Shown here: positions 54,891 to 63,992 of the stretch, in pieces
How positions within the stretch are numbered: the first letter of the stretch is position 1
How the letters are laid out: every line of letters begins with the position of its first letter
Origin: Bacteroidetes bacterium B1(2017)
GTDB lineage: Bacteria; Bacteroidota; Bacteroidia; UKL13-3
Direction of reading: 5' to 3'
Assembly (NCBI GenBank): GCA_002256395.1
Contig: NKJG01000001.1
Span: 558,001 to 622,000 of the forward strand
Length of the DNA: 64,000 nucleotides
Position numbers and translations under genes: made by a program
Notes under the pieces: generated by a model
What the model saw: only the letters and a program-made list of their open reading frames with translations
Databases searched by the model: none
What the model was told of the DNA's origin: nothing

Positions 54891-55276
54891 GTTCGGTAAA
54901 TAACATCCAATAATTCCCACAATTGGAAAATGCCGCAAAAATTCCACTTTCAATTTTATGCTTCTAAAGGCTATATTTTTTAGTAAAAAAATTGAAAGGA
55001 CCGGCAATCAACTTCAATGAAAATAGGCCTCGACAGACATTATCTAATTCCTATTAACTCCACAAGAGAGCTCTTACTAGTACCTTAAATCAGTTGAAGG
55101 TTAACAAAGTGTTATATTTATAGGATAATAAACATACAACTTAAAAAAATCAAAAGAAAATTCAAAACCACTCAAATAGAATTTTAGGAATATTATATGC
55201 AATTACTTGTTAAAAGGAGTGCTTTAATGTTTTGTGAACATAAAAATTAACCAAACAAAAGGCCCTTTCTAAAAAG

Positions 55277-56365
55277 CTATTTTCCCATAAAAATTGTTTG
55301 CGACGGATAGGCAAATTGGCAACCATGCTTGGCCACTATTTCCATAATTTGAATATTAATTTTTTCCTTTACAATAATCATATCATCGTAATCATTTGAA
55401 TTAACGTAATAGATTACAATTAGATTTAAAGAACTGCTATCAAAATCAGCGAACCTCACGGTACAATCCTCTGCAGTGATAGGCATCTGAGCATGAATTG
55501 CCTTTTTTACATCCTCAATAATTCCCAAAATCCCTTCTGCTTTACTTTGGTAAGTTAACATGATATGAAACTTTACTCTTCGTTGAGAGCTTTGGGCTAT
55601 ATTGTTCAGATTAGAATCAATTATTTTTTTGTTTGGCACAATTAGCAAGGTCCTATCTAAGGTTCTAATCCTAGTGGTTCTGAACCCAATTTTTTCAACG
55701 GTGCCTTTTATTTCTCCTAGCTCTATTAACTCACCAACTTGAAAAGGTTTATCCAAATAAATAATAAATGAACCAATTAAATTAGCTAAGGTGTCTTGAG
55801 CAGCTAATGCTATTGCCAAACCACCTATCCCCAAACTAGTAACTAAAGCAGTTATATTAACTTCAAAGGCCTTTGCTAGAATGGCAAAAAAAGCTGTGAT
55901 ATAAATTAACACCCTAGTAAGTTCCTTTAAAAAAGTAGCCAAATCTTTGCTTATGCTCACATCTTCTAAATGATGATACGCATATTCCATAAACACAGTA
56001 GCTCGTAAGAACAAAGCAGCAATGTACCAAATTAGAGCAACTACAAACAAGGTATGTAGCATGTACCGAATCCCAAACTCATTCACCTGAGCCATTTCCC
56101 ATTCGGGTGGAAAACTAAGTATGGATAAGGAAAAATAGAGAGCCAACAAGTTTATTAGGTTAATAAACGGTCTATTCAAAAGCCTACTAAATTCGTCATA
56201 GAATTTGGCTTGAGACACATTTTTAAAAACCTTATACGAAACTTTTGAAGCTAAATTGGCTATTAGCTTATTAAGTAAAAGTGCAGATACTAATAGCACC
56301 AGGCATAGAATCCATTTTTTTATTGAATTCCCAAAATAAAGTTCAGCCAAGAAACTAGTATCCAT
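55277..56365 (-). CDS. MscS-family mechanosensitive ion channel
   Basis: The 362-residue protein has four predicted transmembrane helices (about 17-170), the MscS pore-lining Ala/Gly helix (VTSLGIGGLAIALAAQDTLANLIGSFIIYLDKPFQVGE) and the beta domain (GEIKGTVEKIGFRTTRIRTLDRTLLIVPNKKI), followed by the cytoplasmic cage. It opens under membrane tension to release solutes in hypo-osmotic shock. 12 bp after the dehydrogenase gene on the same strand. Confidence 0.93.
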   Translation of the reverse strand: MDTSFLAELYFGNSIKKWILCLVLLVSALLLNKLIANLASKVSYKVFKNVSQAKFYDEFSRLLNRPFINLINLLALYFSLSILSFPPEWEMAQVNEFGIRYMLHTLFVVALIWYIAALFLRATVFMEYAYHHLEDVSISKDLATFLKELTRVLIYITAFFAILAKAFEVNITALVTSLGIGGLAIALAAQDTLANLIGSFIIYLDKPFQVGELIELGEIKGTVEKIGFRTTRIRTLDRTLLIVPNKKIIDSNLNNIAQSSQRRVKFHIMLTYQSKAEGILGIIEDVKKAIHAQMPITAEDCTVRFADFDSSSLNLIVIYYVNSNDYDDMIIVKEKINIQIMEIVAKHGCQFAYPSQTIFMGK

Positions 56366-56377
56366 CTTCTTTTAGTA

Positions 56378-57613
56378 TTAAACTAAATTTACCAAAGCCA
56401 TTTCCAATCCCTTTTTTAAGAGACCCTTTTGCTTTGGATTAAATTGATGTAAGCGCATCAATCCTTGCCAAATGGTTTTTGAGGTGTCTTTAAAAATGGC
56501 TTCATCTGTTAATTCTACCACATCATTACTCATACAGTAAGCAAAAACTCTTGCCATTCCACAATTTGCAATATAATCTGGAATAATCGCTACTTTATCA
56601 TCTGTATAATTTGCAATTGGACCTAAGAAAATTTCTTGATCGGCAAATGGCACATTTGCACCACAGCTAATTACCTCTAGGTCATTTTTAACCATGGTAT
56701 CTATATTCTCTTGGGTAACCAATCGTGAAGCAGCAGCCGGAACAAATATCTCAGCACCAACTTCCCAAATTTTAGAATTCACCTCCTCAAAACTCATCAT
56801 ATCTGGGTGAACCAAGGTATTACCCTGTTTAGTTAAAAACAGATCTTTAATTTCTTCTTTGCTAAATCCTGTTGGTTTTATAATCCCACCATTTCTATCA
56901 ATTATTCCAACAACTATAACTCCATATAAACTTAGATAATAGGCCGCAGCTGCGCCTACATTACCCCAGCCTTGAATTATAGCTCGTTTAAAATTAACAT
57001 TTCCACCCCATATGCTATAATAGTGCCTTACTGCTTCGGCAACACCAAAACCAGTAATCATATCAGCAACTAAAAAATTGCGCGCTACTTCTGGAGAAAA
57101 TCTATCATCATCCAAAACCTTTGATACACCAACTCTTAAATTATCAATTCGAATTTGTTTGCTATTTTCTTCAACTTTAAAATGGCCATTCACAACTCCC
57201 TCTTGAGGATGCAATAAACCAAGCTTCTCCGTAATTGGAATTACTTCATGAATCTCATCCACATTTAAATCGCCACCCGTTCCATAATAATTTTTCAAAA
57301 TTGGATATACGGCCTTATACCAACGCTCTAAAACGCCCTTTTTACGAGGATCAGCTGGATCAAAATTAATTCCAGATTTAGCTCCTCCTATGGCAGGACC
57401 AGCCACTGTAAATTTAATTTCCATTGTTTTAGCCAACGAAGTAACTTCATGCTTATTAAGACCCTTACGCATACGTGTACCACCACCAGCAGCTCCACCG
57501 CGTAAAGAGTTTATTACAACCCATCCTTCGGCTTCTGTTTCACTGTCTTTCCATTCAAAAACAATCTCTGGTTGTTTGTCTTCGTATTTTTTGATGAGTT
57601 TCTGTAATTGCAT
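56378..57613 (-). CDS. Glu/Leu/Phe/Val-type amino-acid dehydrogenase
   Basis: This 411-residue NAD(P)-dependent enzyme has the ELFV dehydrogenase layout: GGGTRMRKGL (about 41-50), catalytic Lys in PAIGGAKSGINFDP, GTGGDLNVDE, and the Rossmann core AIIQGWGNVGAAAAYYLSLYG. It converts glutamate or another branched amino acid to the keto acid. Exact substrate cannot be read from motifs. Bacteroidota often have this divergent type beside or instead of GdhA. It starts 18 bp after anmK. Confidence 0.9.
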   Translation of the reverse strand: MQLQKLIKKYEDKQPEIVFEWKDSETEAEGWVVINSLRGGAAGGGTRMRKGLNKHEVTSLAKTMEIKFTVAGPAIGGAKSGINFDPADPRKKGVLERWYKAVYPILKNYYGTGGDLNVDEIHEVIPITEKLGLLHPQEGVVNGHFKVEENSKQIRIDNLRVGVSKVLDDDRFSPEVARNFLVADMITGFGVAEAVRHYYSIWGGNVNFKRAIIQGWGNVGAAAAYYLSLYGVIVVGIIDRNGGIIKPTGFSKEEIKDLFLTKQGNTLVHPDMMSFEEVNSKIWEVGAEIFVPAAASRLVTQENIDTMVKNDLEVISCGANVPFADQEIFLGPIANYTDDKVAIIPDYIANCGMARVFAYCMSNDVVELTDEAIFKDTSKTIWQGLMRLHQFNPKQKGLLKKGLEMALVNLV

Positions 57614-57631
57614 ATCGTTCTATTTTATTGT

Positions 57632-58711
57632 TTAAATAAGTTCACTAAAATCTCCATAAAGGGCCCCCGCAACATGGTCTCGTTTTGAACCTGTTACTGA
57701 GCTAAGTACATTCATTTGGTTCCTTAATCTAAGCACCCCCAGGAATGCAAAGATAAGCGCCTCTTTAAATTGAACCAATTCTGTTTGCGGAATTACTAAT
57801 TTGGCTTGAGTATTTTCTTGAATCTGCTTCATTAGGAAGGCATTATATACCCCACCTCCTGTCACCAAAACCTGTTTCAAATGAGCCAATTCCGTGTTTT
57901 TCCCGATTTGTTGCCCAAAATGAGTACATAAACTTGCTAATAAATCAAGCTCATTTATTTGTGAATAGCCTTGCAATACAGGATAAATAGTAGTTTTAAC
58001 CCACTCCCTTCCTAAAGACTTTGCACCCATCTTTTGATAATATTCAAGTTGGTTCAAGTCTTCTACCAAATTGTTATTAACCTCACCGCTTGCGGCCATT
58101 TTGCCATCCTCATCAAAAGGCTTTCCCAATTGTTGAGCAACTTCATTTAACAAAATATTACATGGAGAAATATCAAAAGCTATTATTTTTCCATTCTTGG
58201 TATACGAAATATTTGAAAAGCCTCCAAGGTTCAAGCAAGAATCAAACTCAGGAAATAACAGTTGATCTCCAATTGGTACCAAGGGCGCTCCTTGGCCACC
58301 TAGGGCAACATCCATACTTCTAAAATCACAAACAACTGGCAAATTACTATAAGCCGACAAAGCCGCCCCATCGCCAATTTGAGTGGTAAAACCTCCTGTT
58401 GGATCATGAAAAATTGTGTGCCCATGAGACGCTACAAAGTCTGGCTCCAACTTAAATTCCTGGCAAAATTGGCGAACTAAACCACCTAAATACCGACCAT
58501 AATAAGCATTTGTTTTAGGTAAAATCTCAATACTCTGGTTTGGTAATTCATGCAACCTGGCCAACCACATATCTGAGTAGGAATAGGTTTTGGCTGCTTT
58601 TATTTTAAAGGACCAATTTCCATTATCTACATTAAATTGGCAATATGCTATATCAACCCCATCTAATGAAGTGCCACTCATAAGGCCAATAACGTTGTAT
58701 GTTTCTTTCAT
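57632..58711 (-). CDS. anmK: Anhydro-N-acetylmuramic acid kinase
   Basis: AnmK cleaves and phosphorylates 1,6-anhydro-MurNAc to MurNAc-6-phosphate in cell-wall recycling. From ATG 58711 the protein has 359 residues and the family motifs MSGTSLDGVDIA near the N-terminus, DFRSMDVALGGQGAPLVP, NLGGFSNIS, FDISPCNILLNEV and VTGGGVYN. An upstream in-frame codon at 58726 lies in the promoter-like sequence and is less likely. Co-directional with the dehydrogenase and MscS genes. Confidence 0.95.
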   Translation of the reverse strand: MKETYNVIGLMSGTSLDGVDIAYCQFNVDNGNWSFKIKAAKTYSYSDMWLARLHELPNQSIEILPKTNAYYGRYLGGLVRQFCQEFKLEPDFVASHGHTIFHDPTGGFTTQIGDGAALSAYSNLPVVCDFRSMDVALGGQGAPLVPIGDQLLFPEFDSCLNLGGFSNISYTKNGKIIAFDISPCNILLNEVAQQLGKPFDEDGKMAASGEVNNNLVEDLNQLEYYQKMGAKSLGREWVKTTIYPVLQGYSQINELDLLASLCTHFGQQIGKNTELAHLKQVLVTGGGVYNAFLMKQIQENTQAKLVIPQTELVQFKEALIFAFLGVLRLRNQMNVLSSVTGSKRDHVAGALYGDFSELI

Positions 58712-58723
58712 AAAAGTGAACAC

Positions 58724-58731
58724 CAAAGGTA
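58724..58731 (-). promoter_or_regulatory. Possible -7 element before anmK
   Basis: TACCTTTG on the minus strand matches TAnnTTTG exactly, 12 nt upstream of the anmK ATG. No TTG at the expected spacing was found, so the support is partial. Confidence 0.35.
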
Positions 58732-58775
58732 TACTAAAAATAGTTGTTTGACTTATGGTAGCTCGCTAAACTTAT

Positions 58776-61769
58776 TTAGCCTTCAGGAATTAATAAAGTA
58801 AAGCTAACCCAAGGCTTTTCATATTCCAAAACAATTTGAATATTAGTTATTTTGGCCATTTGAGAAATTATACTCAATCCAAATTTAAATTGCTCATTTT
58901 CATTTAAAATCACATCCTTTCCTTTAATTTTGTCTCTTAAAAAATCAACTGGGAACTCATTTTCTGAAGAGTAATTGTTTTTAATAACTAATACAGGCAA
59001 ATTATTCAACCTTTTTGTTTCAACTATAATTTTATTTTCGCAATACTTATTTGCATTATCTACTAAATTTCTGAAAACAATTTTAAAAATTTCAGAATCC
59101 ACAAGGACAAACATTTCTTCTTCCAACTTTAATACTAAACTATTTCCATCACGCTTTATAATTTTATCATAAAATGAAGTAGTTGAAAGCACCAATTCAC
59201 TCAAACTTTGTTTCTCAATTGTTAACTTAAATCCACCCCTACTTAAAGCATACCATTTTAAGAACTCAGTCGAAAATTGTGTTATTTTGGTAATTGAAAA
59301 CTTTATTTCATTTAAAATTTCAACCCGTGTTTCTTCATCATCAAGTAAATCATAATTCCTAATTAAATGATCTACTGTGTATACAACTGACATAAGTGGC
59401 GACCTCATATCGTGAGCCAATACACTTACCAAATTTTCTTTTACTTTTTCTGCATTACCTAACTCAATGTTTAATTTAGTCATAGAATCAAGTGCATTAT
59501 GTAGGTCATGAGTTTTTTCATCTACCAAAGCTTGCAATTGAATTCGTTTCTTTTTTTCAATCCTTTTCACAACCAAAATCACAATTAAAATTAAGGCAAT
59601 TAAAGCAGCTAATAGGAGTACTTTAAAAAAAACAGTCTGCGTAAATTTTGGTACAAAATAAAAAGTATACTTGCTAGTTTGATAGGTATCAAACCCACTA
59701 CTTACCCTTAATTCAAGTGTATAATTTCCATAAATATTTTCTGGTAAGTTTAACCTACTCCCAGTTAGTGGTGTCCATTGATCAATTAATCCACCTATCT
59801 TATATTCAATATGTATGTTTTCTGCTAGGCCAAAATAAGGAATAGATACTTCAAATTCCAAATTTGAATAATTCTCAAATGTGTCTTTTGCTCCATAAAT
59901 AGTTTGGTTAGAATAGTTAGTTGTAATAATTTTAGGTGCAACCAAAGGCCAATTTATTATAGGTTCTAAATAAGGTACTATACCAACACCTTCAACTGTG
60001 CTAAATAACAATCTTCCCCTCAATGAATCTATCATTAATGAATGAATTGAACCACTATTACATTCGTTAGAAGGTAATCCATCTAACTTGTCAATTCTAT
60101 AAAAAATTGGTGAATTATTTTGATCGCTTTCAATCCAAGCCTTAAAGGGCACAACATATATTCCATTGTTTGAAGATAAATAGGCTAGGTTATTAATTTG
60201 AACCAAATTATGGGCAAAAAGTAAGTTTCGCTTTGGATCAAGAGTTAATCTCTTAACCTTTCCATTAGTTAATAAGAATGGACCATTACCATATGAAAAT
60301 ACAAATATGGCATCTAAATCCTTATCATATTTTAGTGTGCGAATATCTTTAAAAGGTAAGTCTTTTATGGTACCAAGTAAACCTGTATTAAAGTTATAGG
60401 TAATTAAACCACTCTCTGAACCTAAATATAAAATATCATTTACTACCAATAGCGAATAGCAAAAATCAAATGGAAGATCATTCTTAGAATAATTCTTTAT
60501 TGGAAAGTAGGTTTGCTTCTCCTTATCAAAACTAAATATTTTTCCTCTCCCAGCGCCTATAATTTTATTCTTATAAACAATAAATCTACTCGAAAAACTA
60601 GATTTTTGACGTTTATAAAATTGCTTATGTAAAATTTCATTAAATGTTTCAATGGTATCCTGACCATAATTAATTAAGAAATTATTCTTCCCAATAGCAG
60701 AATAATCATTGTTATATCCGTCTAAAAGATCATTAAAGGATATCTTTCCTGTTTCGGCATCATATTCTCTTGAGTTATTGAAAATATATTTATTCTTCCA
60801 AATAAATATAGAATTCAAGCTAGCTAACTCAATAGATGAAACCTCAGATTTATGAAAATGATAAACCTCACCTTGACAATTTGTAAAAAAAATATTGCTC
60901 AAATCAGGCGACAAATCCATCATAGCACCATCACCTATTAACTTAATTTGAGAGGAGTTTAAAAGTAATTCACTTTCCCAAACATCCTTTTTAAAATGAA
61001 GTAAAAACAATCCACTTTTACAGAGAAAAAAGTGCATCCCCTTCATTTTTATTATTTTTCCATCCTTAATATTTTCAATTGGGTCCTTAATTTTTTCTAT
61101 CAGTAAAGGCAATTTTTCCCTTACTGTAATTTTATATGTGAAATTTTGTGTGACTACATACCAAACAGAATCTAAATTAATATAGCTTATTATTTCTGTG
61201 TTTTTAAACCCTGGAATTGTTGTTAATTCATTTTTAAAATTATTATAAAAACAAAGCGAATTAAACTTTACAACTATTCCAGATTTTCCTTTCGACTTTA
61301 AATATACCAACTCATCACAATCTGCAAGCAGATAGGCATAGTTATATTTCCTTACATTTTGGTCGTTTAAAAACATAGAATAACCTATGTTTTTACTAAA
61401 AATAGTATATATGGTATCTATTGTTTTCCCTAAACGATAGGTATAATTTCTTGTTTGAAAATAAACATAGTACTTAGGGTCTCTTCTAAAACTTCCAATA
61501 CTCCCCGAACCAAGGGTATCAATTCCTATTTTATAAGGAATATTTATTCGATCTTTTCCATTTAGAAGGCTTAGCTTATTTCCATTTGCAACAAACAAAC
61601 CATAGTTTGGAGCATAAAACATATCATTAACAATTTCATCAAATTTAATCGCAGTAAAAGTATACTTGCTTTTTGGTAGATGAGTGGAAGTACCTTGGGA
61701 GAAACAGTTTGCAAAAGGTACTATAAAAACAAAAAATCCTAACAGTTTGAGTGGGGTAAATTTAACCAT
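58776..61769 (-). CDS. HTCS-like sensor histidine kinase with eroded ATP-binding lid
   Basis: The 997-residue protein has a signal peptide (LLGFFVFIVPFANCFSQ), a long extracytoplasmic beta-propeller-like sensor (about 30-620), a Y_Y_Y-type immunoglobulin-like domain (about 640-715; YFGLAENIHIEYKIGGLIDQW), one transmembrane helix (about 718-742; VFFKVLLLAALIALILIVILVV), a coiled coil and a HisKA domain with phospho-acceptor His786 (LAHDMRSPL). The HATPase part keeps the N box (FRNLVDNANKYC) but I find no DxGxG (G1) box, and the G2 region reads KFGLSIISQM. No receiver or AraC domain follows, unlike classical HTCS proteins. It is likely a polysaccharide or envelope sensor, and its kinase activity is uncertain. 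Confidence 0.85.
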   Translation of the reverse strand: MVKFTPLKLLGFFVFIVPFANCFSQGTSTHLPKSKYTFTAIKFDEIVNDMFYAPNYGLFVANGNKLSLLNGKDRINIPYKIGIDTLGSGSIGSFRRDPKYYVYFQTRNYTYRLGKTIDTIYTIFSKNIGYSMFLNDQNVRKYNYAYLLADCDELVYLKSKGKSGIVVKFNSLCFYNNFKNELTTIPGFKNTEIISYINLDSVWYVVTQNFTYKITVREKLPLLIEKIKDPIENIKDGKIIKMKGMHFFLCKSGLFLLHFKKDVWESELLLNSSQIKLIGDGAMMDLSPDLSNIFFTNCQGEVYHFHKSEVSSIELASLNSIFIWKNKYIFNNSREYDAETGKISFNDLLDGYNNDYSAIGKNNFLINYGQDTIETFNEILHKQFYKRQKSSFSSRFIVYKNKIIGAGRGKIFSFDKEKQTYFPIKNYSKNDLPFDFCYSLLVVNDILYLGSESGLITYNFNTGLLGTIKDLPFKDIRTLKYDKDLDAIFVFSYGNGPFLLTNGKVKRLTLDPKRNLLFAHNLVQINNLAYLSSNNGIYVVPFKAWIESDQNNSPIFYRIDKLDGLPSNECNSGSIHSLMIDSLRGRLLFSTVEGVGIVPYLEPIINWPLVAPKIITTNYSNQTIYGAKDTFENYSNLEFEVSIPYFGLAENIHIEYKIGGLIDQWTPLTGSRLNLPENIYGNYTLELRVSSGFDTYQTSKYTFYFVPKFTQTVFFKVLLLAALIALILIVILVVKRIEKKKRIQLQALVDEKTHDLHNALDSMTKLNIELGNAEKVKENLVSVLAHDMRSPLMSVVYTVDHLIRNYDLLDDEETRVEILNEIKFSITKITQFSTEFLKWYALSRGGFKLTIEKQSLSELVLSTTSFYDKIIKRDGNSLVLKLEEEMFVLVDSEIFKIVFRNLVDNANKYCENKIIVETKRLNNLPVLVIKNNYSSENEFPVDFLRDKIKGKDVILNENEQFKFGLSIISQMAKITNIQIVLEYEKPWVSFTLLIPEG

Positions 61770-61981
61770 ATAATAATTCCTTATTACGCTATTTTGTTAT
61801 TGTTATTTTTAATAATATATATTTAAACATATTGTCAAATTAGTAAATTATTATTCAAATTAAGTATACAAAAAAGGGAATTCATAATGCAAACAATAGT
61901 CAAAGGTTTAATTAAAATTAATCATAATTATCACAAAATTGAAACCTTGTTTTTTAAAATAGTTTATTAGTTTAAATCTCC

Positions 61982-62767
61982 TTATAGTGTAAGTGAAATA
62001 ATAAAAGTAGAATGCCTTAATTCAAAAGATAATTCCATTCCAATAGATCTTGCCATGAATGAAATTGAGGATAAACCTAATTTAAATTTGTCGTTAGAAT
62101 TTAGTTCTGGATTTGTTTCCCTAATTTTTGCTTCAATTTCTTCTACCATAATAATGGTATCAGGCAAAATTTCATTTGATAAAACAAGGATAGATTTAGA
62201 ATCTGTTTTCCTAAAATCAATCGCTATTCTTCCCAACCCGTATAAAATGGTATTAACTAGTAGATTCCTAAATACACTTACGAAAATATTTTTTTCTGTA
62301 TATATAGTTACAGATTCAGGGACACTTGATTGTATGGTAAAGGAGTGATTATTGAATACTTGGCTCGTGTAATCTTTTACTTCATTCAAAAGTTCTAAAA
62401 AGGAATAGTTTGCTTTTTGAATTGGATATTCCTGTTGAAGCAATGAATGAAAAGTAACAAAATCTAAACTATAGGTTTGAATTTGTTTTATCGTACTAGA
62501 AACAACACTTACTATTTCCAATTTAGAATCATCAACAGATTCTTGTACAAGCTGATTTTTTAGATGATTTAATGAAAAAAGTAATGCTTGAAGCGGCGAC
62601 CTTAAATCATGTTTTAAAATAGTAAAAAAAGATCTGTTTATTTTACGCAACATTTCATTTTCTTGCCTCAAAGATTCAAGTTCCTTTAAGTGTAGGTCTG
62701 AACCTAAATCCCCTCCTATGTTATCGTTTTTCCCTCTCGAAAAAACAGATTTAAGTAGTTTAATCAA
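61982..62767 (-). CDS. Cytosolic histidine kinase-like protein related to the neighbour
   Basis: The 261-residue protein has no transmembrane segment. It starts with a short coiled coil (LKELESLRQENEMLRKIN), then HisKA with His53 (LKHDLRSPLQALLF), and a HATPase-like region with N-box FRNLLVNTILYG and an end KFKLGLSSISFMARSIGMELSF that parallels the 997-residue kinase. The G1 box is not found and the N-box Asn that normally precedes Ala is changed, so ATP binding is doubtful. It lies 33 bp downstream of the response regulator gene, so it is probably in one transcript with it. It could act as a phosphotransfer or signal-modulating protein. Confidence 0.75.
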   Translation of the reverse strand: MIKLLKSVFSRGKNDNIGGDLGSDLHLKELESLRQENEMLRKINRSFFTILKHDLRSPLQALLFSLNHLKNQLVQESVDDSKLEIVSVVSSTIKQIQTYSLDFVTFHSLLQQEYPIQKANYSFLELLNEVKDYTSQVFNNHSFTIQSSVPESVTIYTEKNIFVSVFRNLLVNTILYGLGRIAIDFRKTDSKSILVLSNEILPDTIIMVEEIEAKIRETNPELNSNDKFKLGLSSISFMARSIGMELSFELRHSTFIISLTL

Positions 62768-62800
62768 AATGTAAATTCAATTATGAATCACTCAAAATAT

Positions 62801-63448
62801 CTACGCAAATTCGCTTAATTTGTATAGCCTAGCCATATCTAAAAACTCATTTTGAGTTTCAACACCCAATTTAGAAAAAATATTTGCCTTTTGAGTACTA
62901 ATTGTGCTTTGCGATTTTTTCAATAAAGCCAGCATATCTTTTAATGACTTACCTTCATAAATTAATCTGGCAATTTCTAATTCTTTTGAAGAAAGGATTG
63001 AAAAGGGATTTTCTGTATAATTTTTTGTTTGCTTACGTTCAATTAGCGTATTGATTACACTATCACTTAAATAAATTCTATCAGATAATACCTTAGATAT
63101 TGCGTCTTTTAGCTTACCCATATCCTCCTCCTTAGAAACAAATCCTTTAGCGCCTTCTTCAATTGCTTTTGTACTATATATCGATTCGTTATTCATACTT
63201 AAAACCAAGATCTTTACTTCTGGTTTTAACCTTAAAATCCTACCTATTAAATCAACCCCATTTGTTTTAGGCATATTCAAGTCTAATATTATTAAATCAA
63301 AGTCTAGTGACCTTACTTGCTTAAGTACTTCATCTGCATCCTTTGCTTCTTCAATCTTTGAGTTAGGAAAAATCTCCTTAAGTAAAAACTTCACACCCAT
63401 GCGTGTAATGTAATGGTCGTCTGCAACTAAAAATTTCATTGAACTCAT
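62801..63448 (-). CDS. NarL/FixJ-family response regulator
   Basis: The 215-residue protein has a receiver domain with the acidic pair ADDH (9-12), phospho-acceptor Asp56 (LIILDLNMP), conserved Ser/Lys positions (LSMN, GFVSKEEDMGK) and a C-terminal LuxR helix-turn-helix (about 148-210; LSSKELEIARLIYEGKSLKDMLALLKKSQSTISTQKANIFSKLGV). It probably controls transcription in response to one of the adjacent kinases. It lies divergently from a single-domain receiver gene across a 106-bp region containing a strong inverted repeat. Confidence 0.92.
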   Translation of the reverse strand: MSSMKFLVADDHYITRMGVKFLLKEIFPNSKIEEAKDADEVLKQVRSLDFDLIILDLNMPKTNGVDLIGRILRLKPEVKILVLSMNNESIYSTKAIEEGAKGFVSKEEDMGKLKDAISKVLSDRIYLSDSVINTLIERKQTKNYTENPFSILSSKELEIARLIYEGKSLKDMLALLKKSQSTISTQKANIFSKLGVETQNEFLDMARLYKLSEFA

Positions 63449-63471
63449 ATATGGTTTTGATTTTTATACTA

Positions 63472-63479
63472 CAAATGTA
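63472..63479 (-). promoter_or_regulatory. Probable -7 element of the response regulator operon
   Basis: TACATTTG on the minus strand matches TAnnTTTG. Transcription would start about 63465, 17 nt before the ATG at 63448. There is no TTG at 17-23 nt; instead the inverted repeat starts 24 nt upstream, as would suit an activator-dependent promoter. Confidence 0.45.
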
Positions 63480-63502
63480 TTAATCATTTCTGATGATTTT
63501 TA

Positions 63503-63534
63503 TAGATAAATATCTATATATCGATATTTATCTA
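63503..63534. promoter_or_regulatory. Perfect 12-bp inverted repeat in the divergent regulator promoter region
   Basis: TAGATAAATATC (63503-63514), an 8-nt spacer and GATATTTATCTA (63523-63534) are exact reverse complements. Each arm is itself nearly palindromic (GATAAATATC). The site lies between the two divergent regulator genes, 20 bp before the plus-strand start codon and about 55 bp before the minus-strand one. It may be an operator for the NarL-type regulator. Confidence 0.6.
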
Positions 63535-63554
63535 AAAAATTTGGAGTTTTATCT

Positions 63555-63992
63555 ATGAATCAAGCAAGATCTGTTGCAGACCTTCGCTATATGAAAGAGG
63601 AAAAAATAAGAAAAGTAATAATTGTAGATGACGACGAGGTTGATCGTAAAATTCTCGAAAGATGGTGCAAAAAAGAAGATCTCCAATTCTCTTCCTGTTC
63701 TAATGGAAAAGAGGCTTTTGATGCTTTAAAGAAGGATCATTTCGACCTTCTAATTTCGGACCTAGACATGCCCATAATGGGTGGAATTTCGCTTATTCAA
63801 GAAATAAAAAAGCTTCATTTACATATTCCAAGCATTGCTATCTCTGCCAATGAAAACTCGGCCGTTAAAAAGGCTGCATTAGAATCGGGCTTCGATTGTT
63901 TTATTCCAAAACAAACCGATTTTAGAGATTTAAGCAACCTAATTTCAAAAGAAATTGTACAACATCATTTCTTTAGCCACAAATTTAAATAG
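63555..63992 (+). CDS. Single-domain response regulator receiver
   Basis: The 145-residue protein is a receiver domain with no output domain: VIIVDDDEVDR (acidic pair about 25-27), phospho-acceptor Asp69 (LLISDLDMP), Ser/Thr near SIAISAN and Lys in CFIPKQT. The first 14 residues may be trimmed to a second Met (MKEEKIRK). A GGAG sequence 9 nt before the ATG is a rare Shine-Dalgarno-like site in this window. Such proteins act as phosphate shuttles or sinks, so it may link the eroded kinases to another protein. The stop lies 8 bp before the window edge. Confidence 0.85.
   Translation: MNQARSVADLRYMKEEKIRKVIIVDDDEVDRKILERWCKKEDLQFSSCSNGKEAFDALKKDHFDLLISDLDMPIMGGISLIQEIKKLHLHIPSIAISANENSAVKKAALESGFDCFIPKQTDFRDLSNLISKEIVQHHFFSHKFK

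Larger units (their letters stand above)
54646..55276. other. 630-bp region without a convincing large gene
   Basis: This is the longest gap in the window. It holds a possible tiny membrane peptide (54819-54890, minus) with a short hairpin and T-run after it, and otherwise AT-rich sequence in which I find no conserved RNA motif and no full-consensus promoter. The regulation of the giant adhesin gene must lie here or in its first 200 bases. Confidence 0.5.

Noticed and set aside
58765..58780. GCTAAA-CTTA-TTTAGC hairpin at the end of the large kinase gene
   Set aside because: The stem is only six AT-rich pairs and is not followed by a T-run; it overlaps the stop codon and is likely chance.
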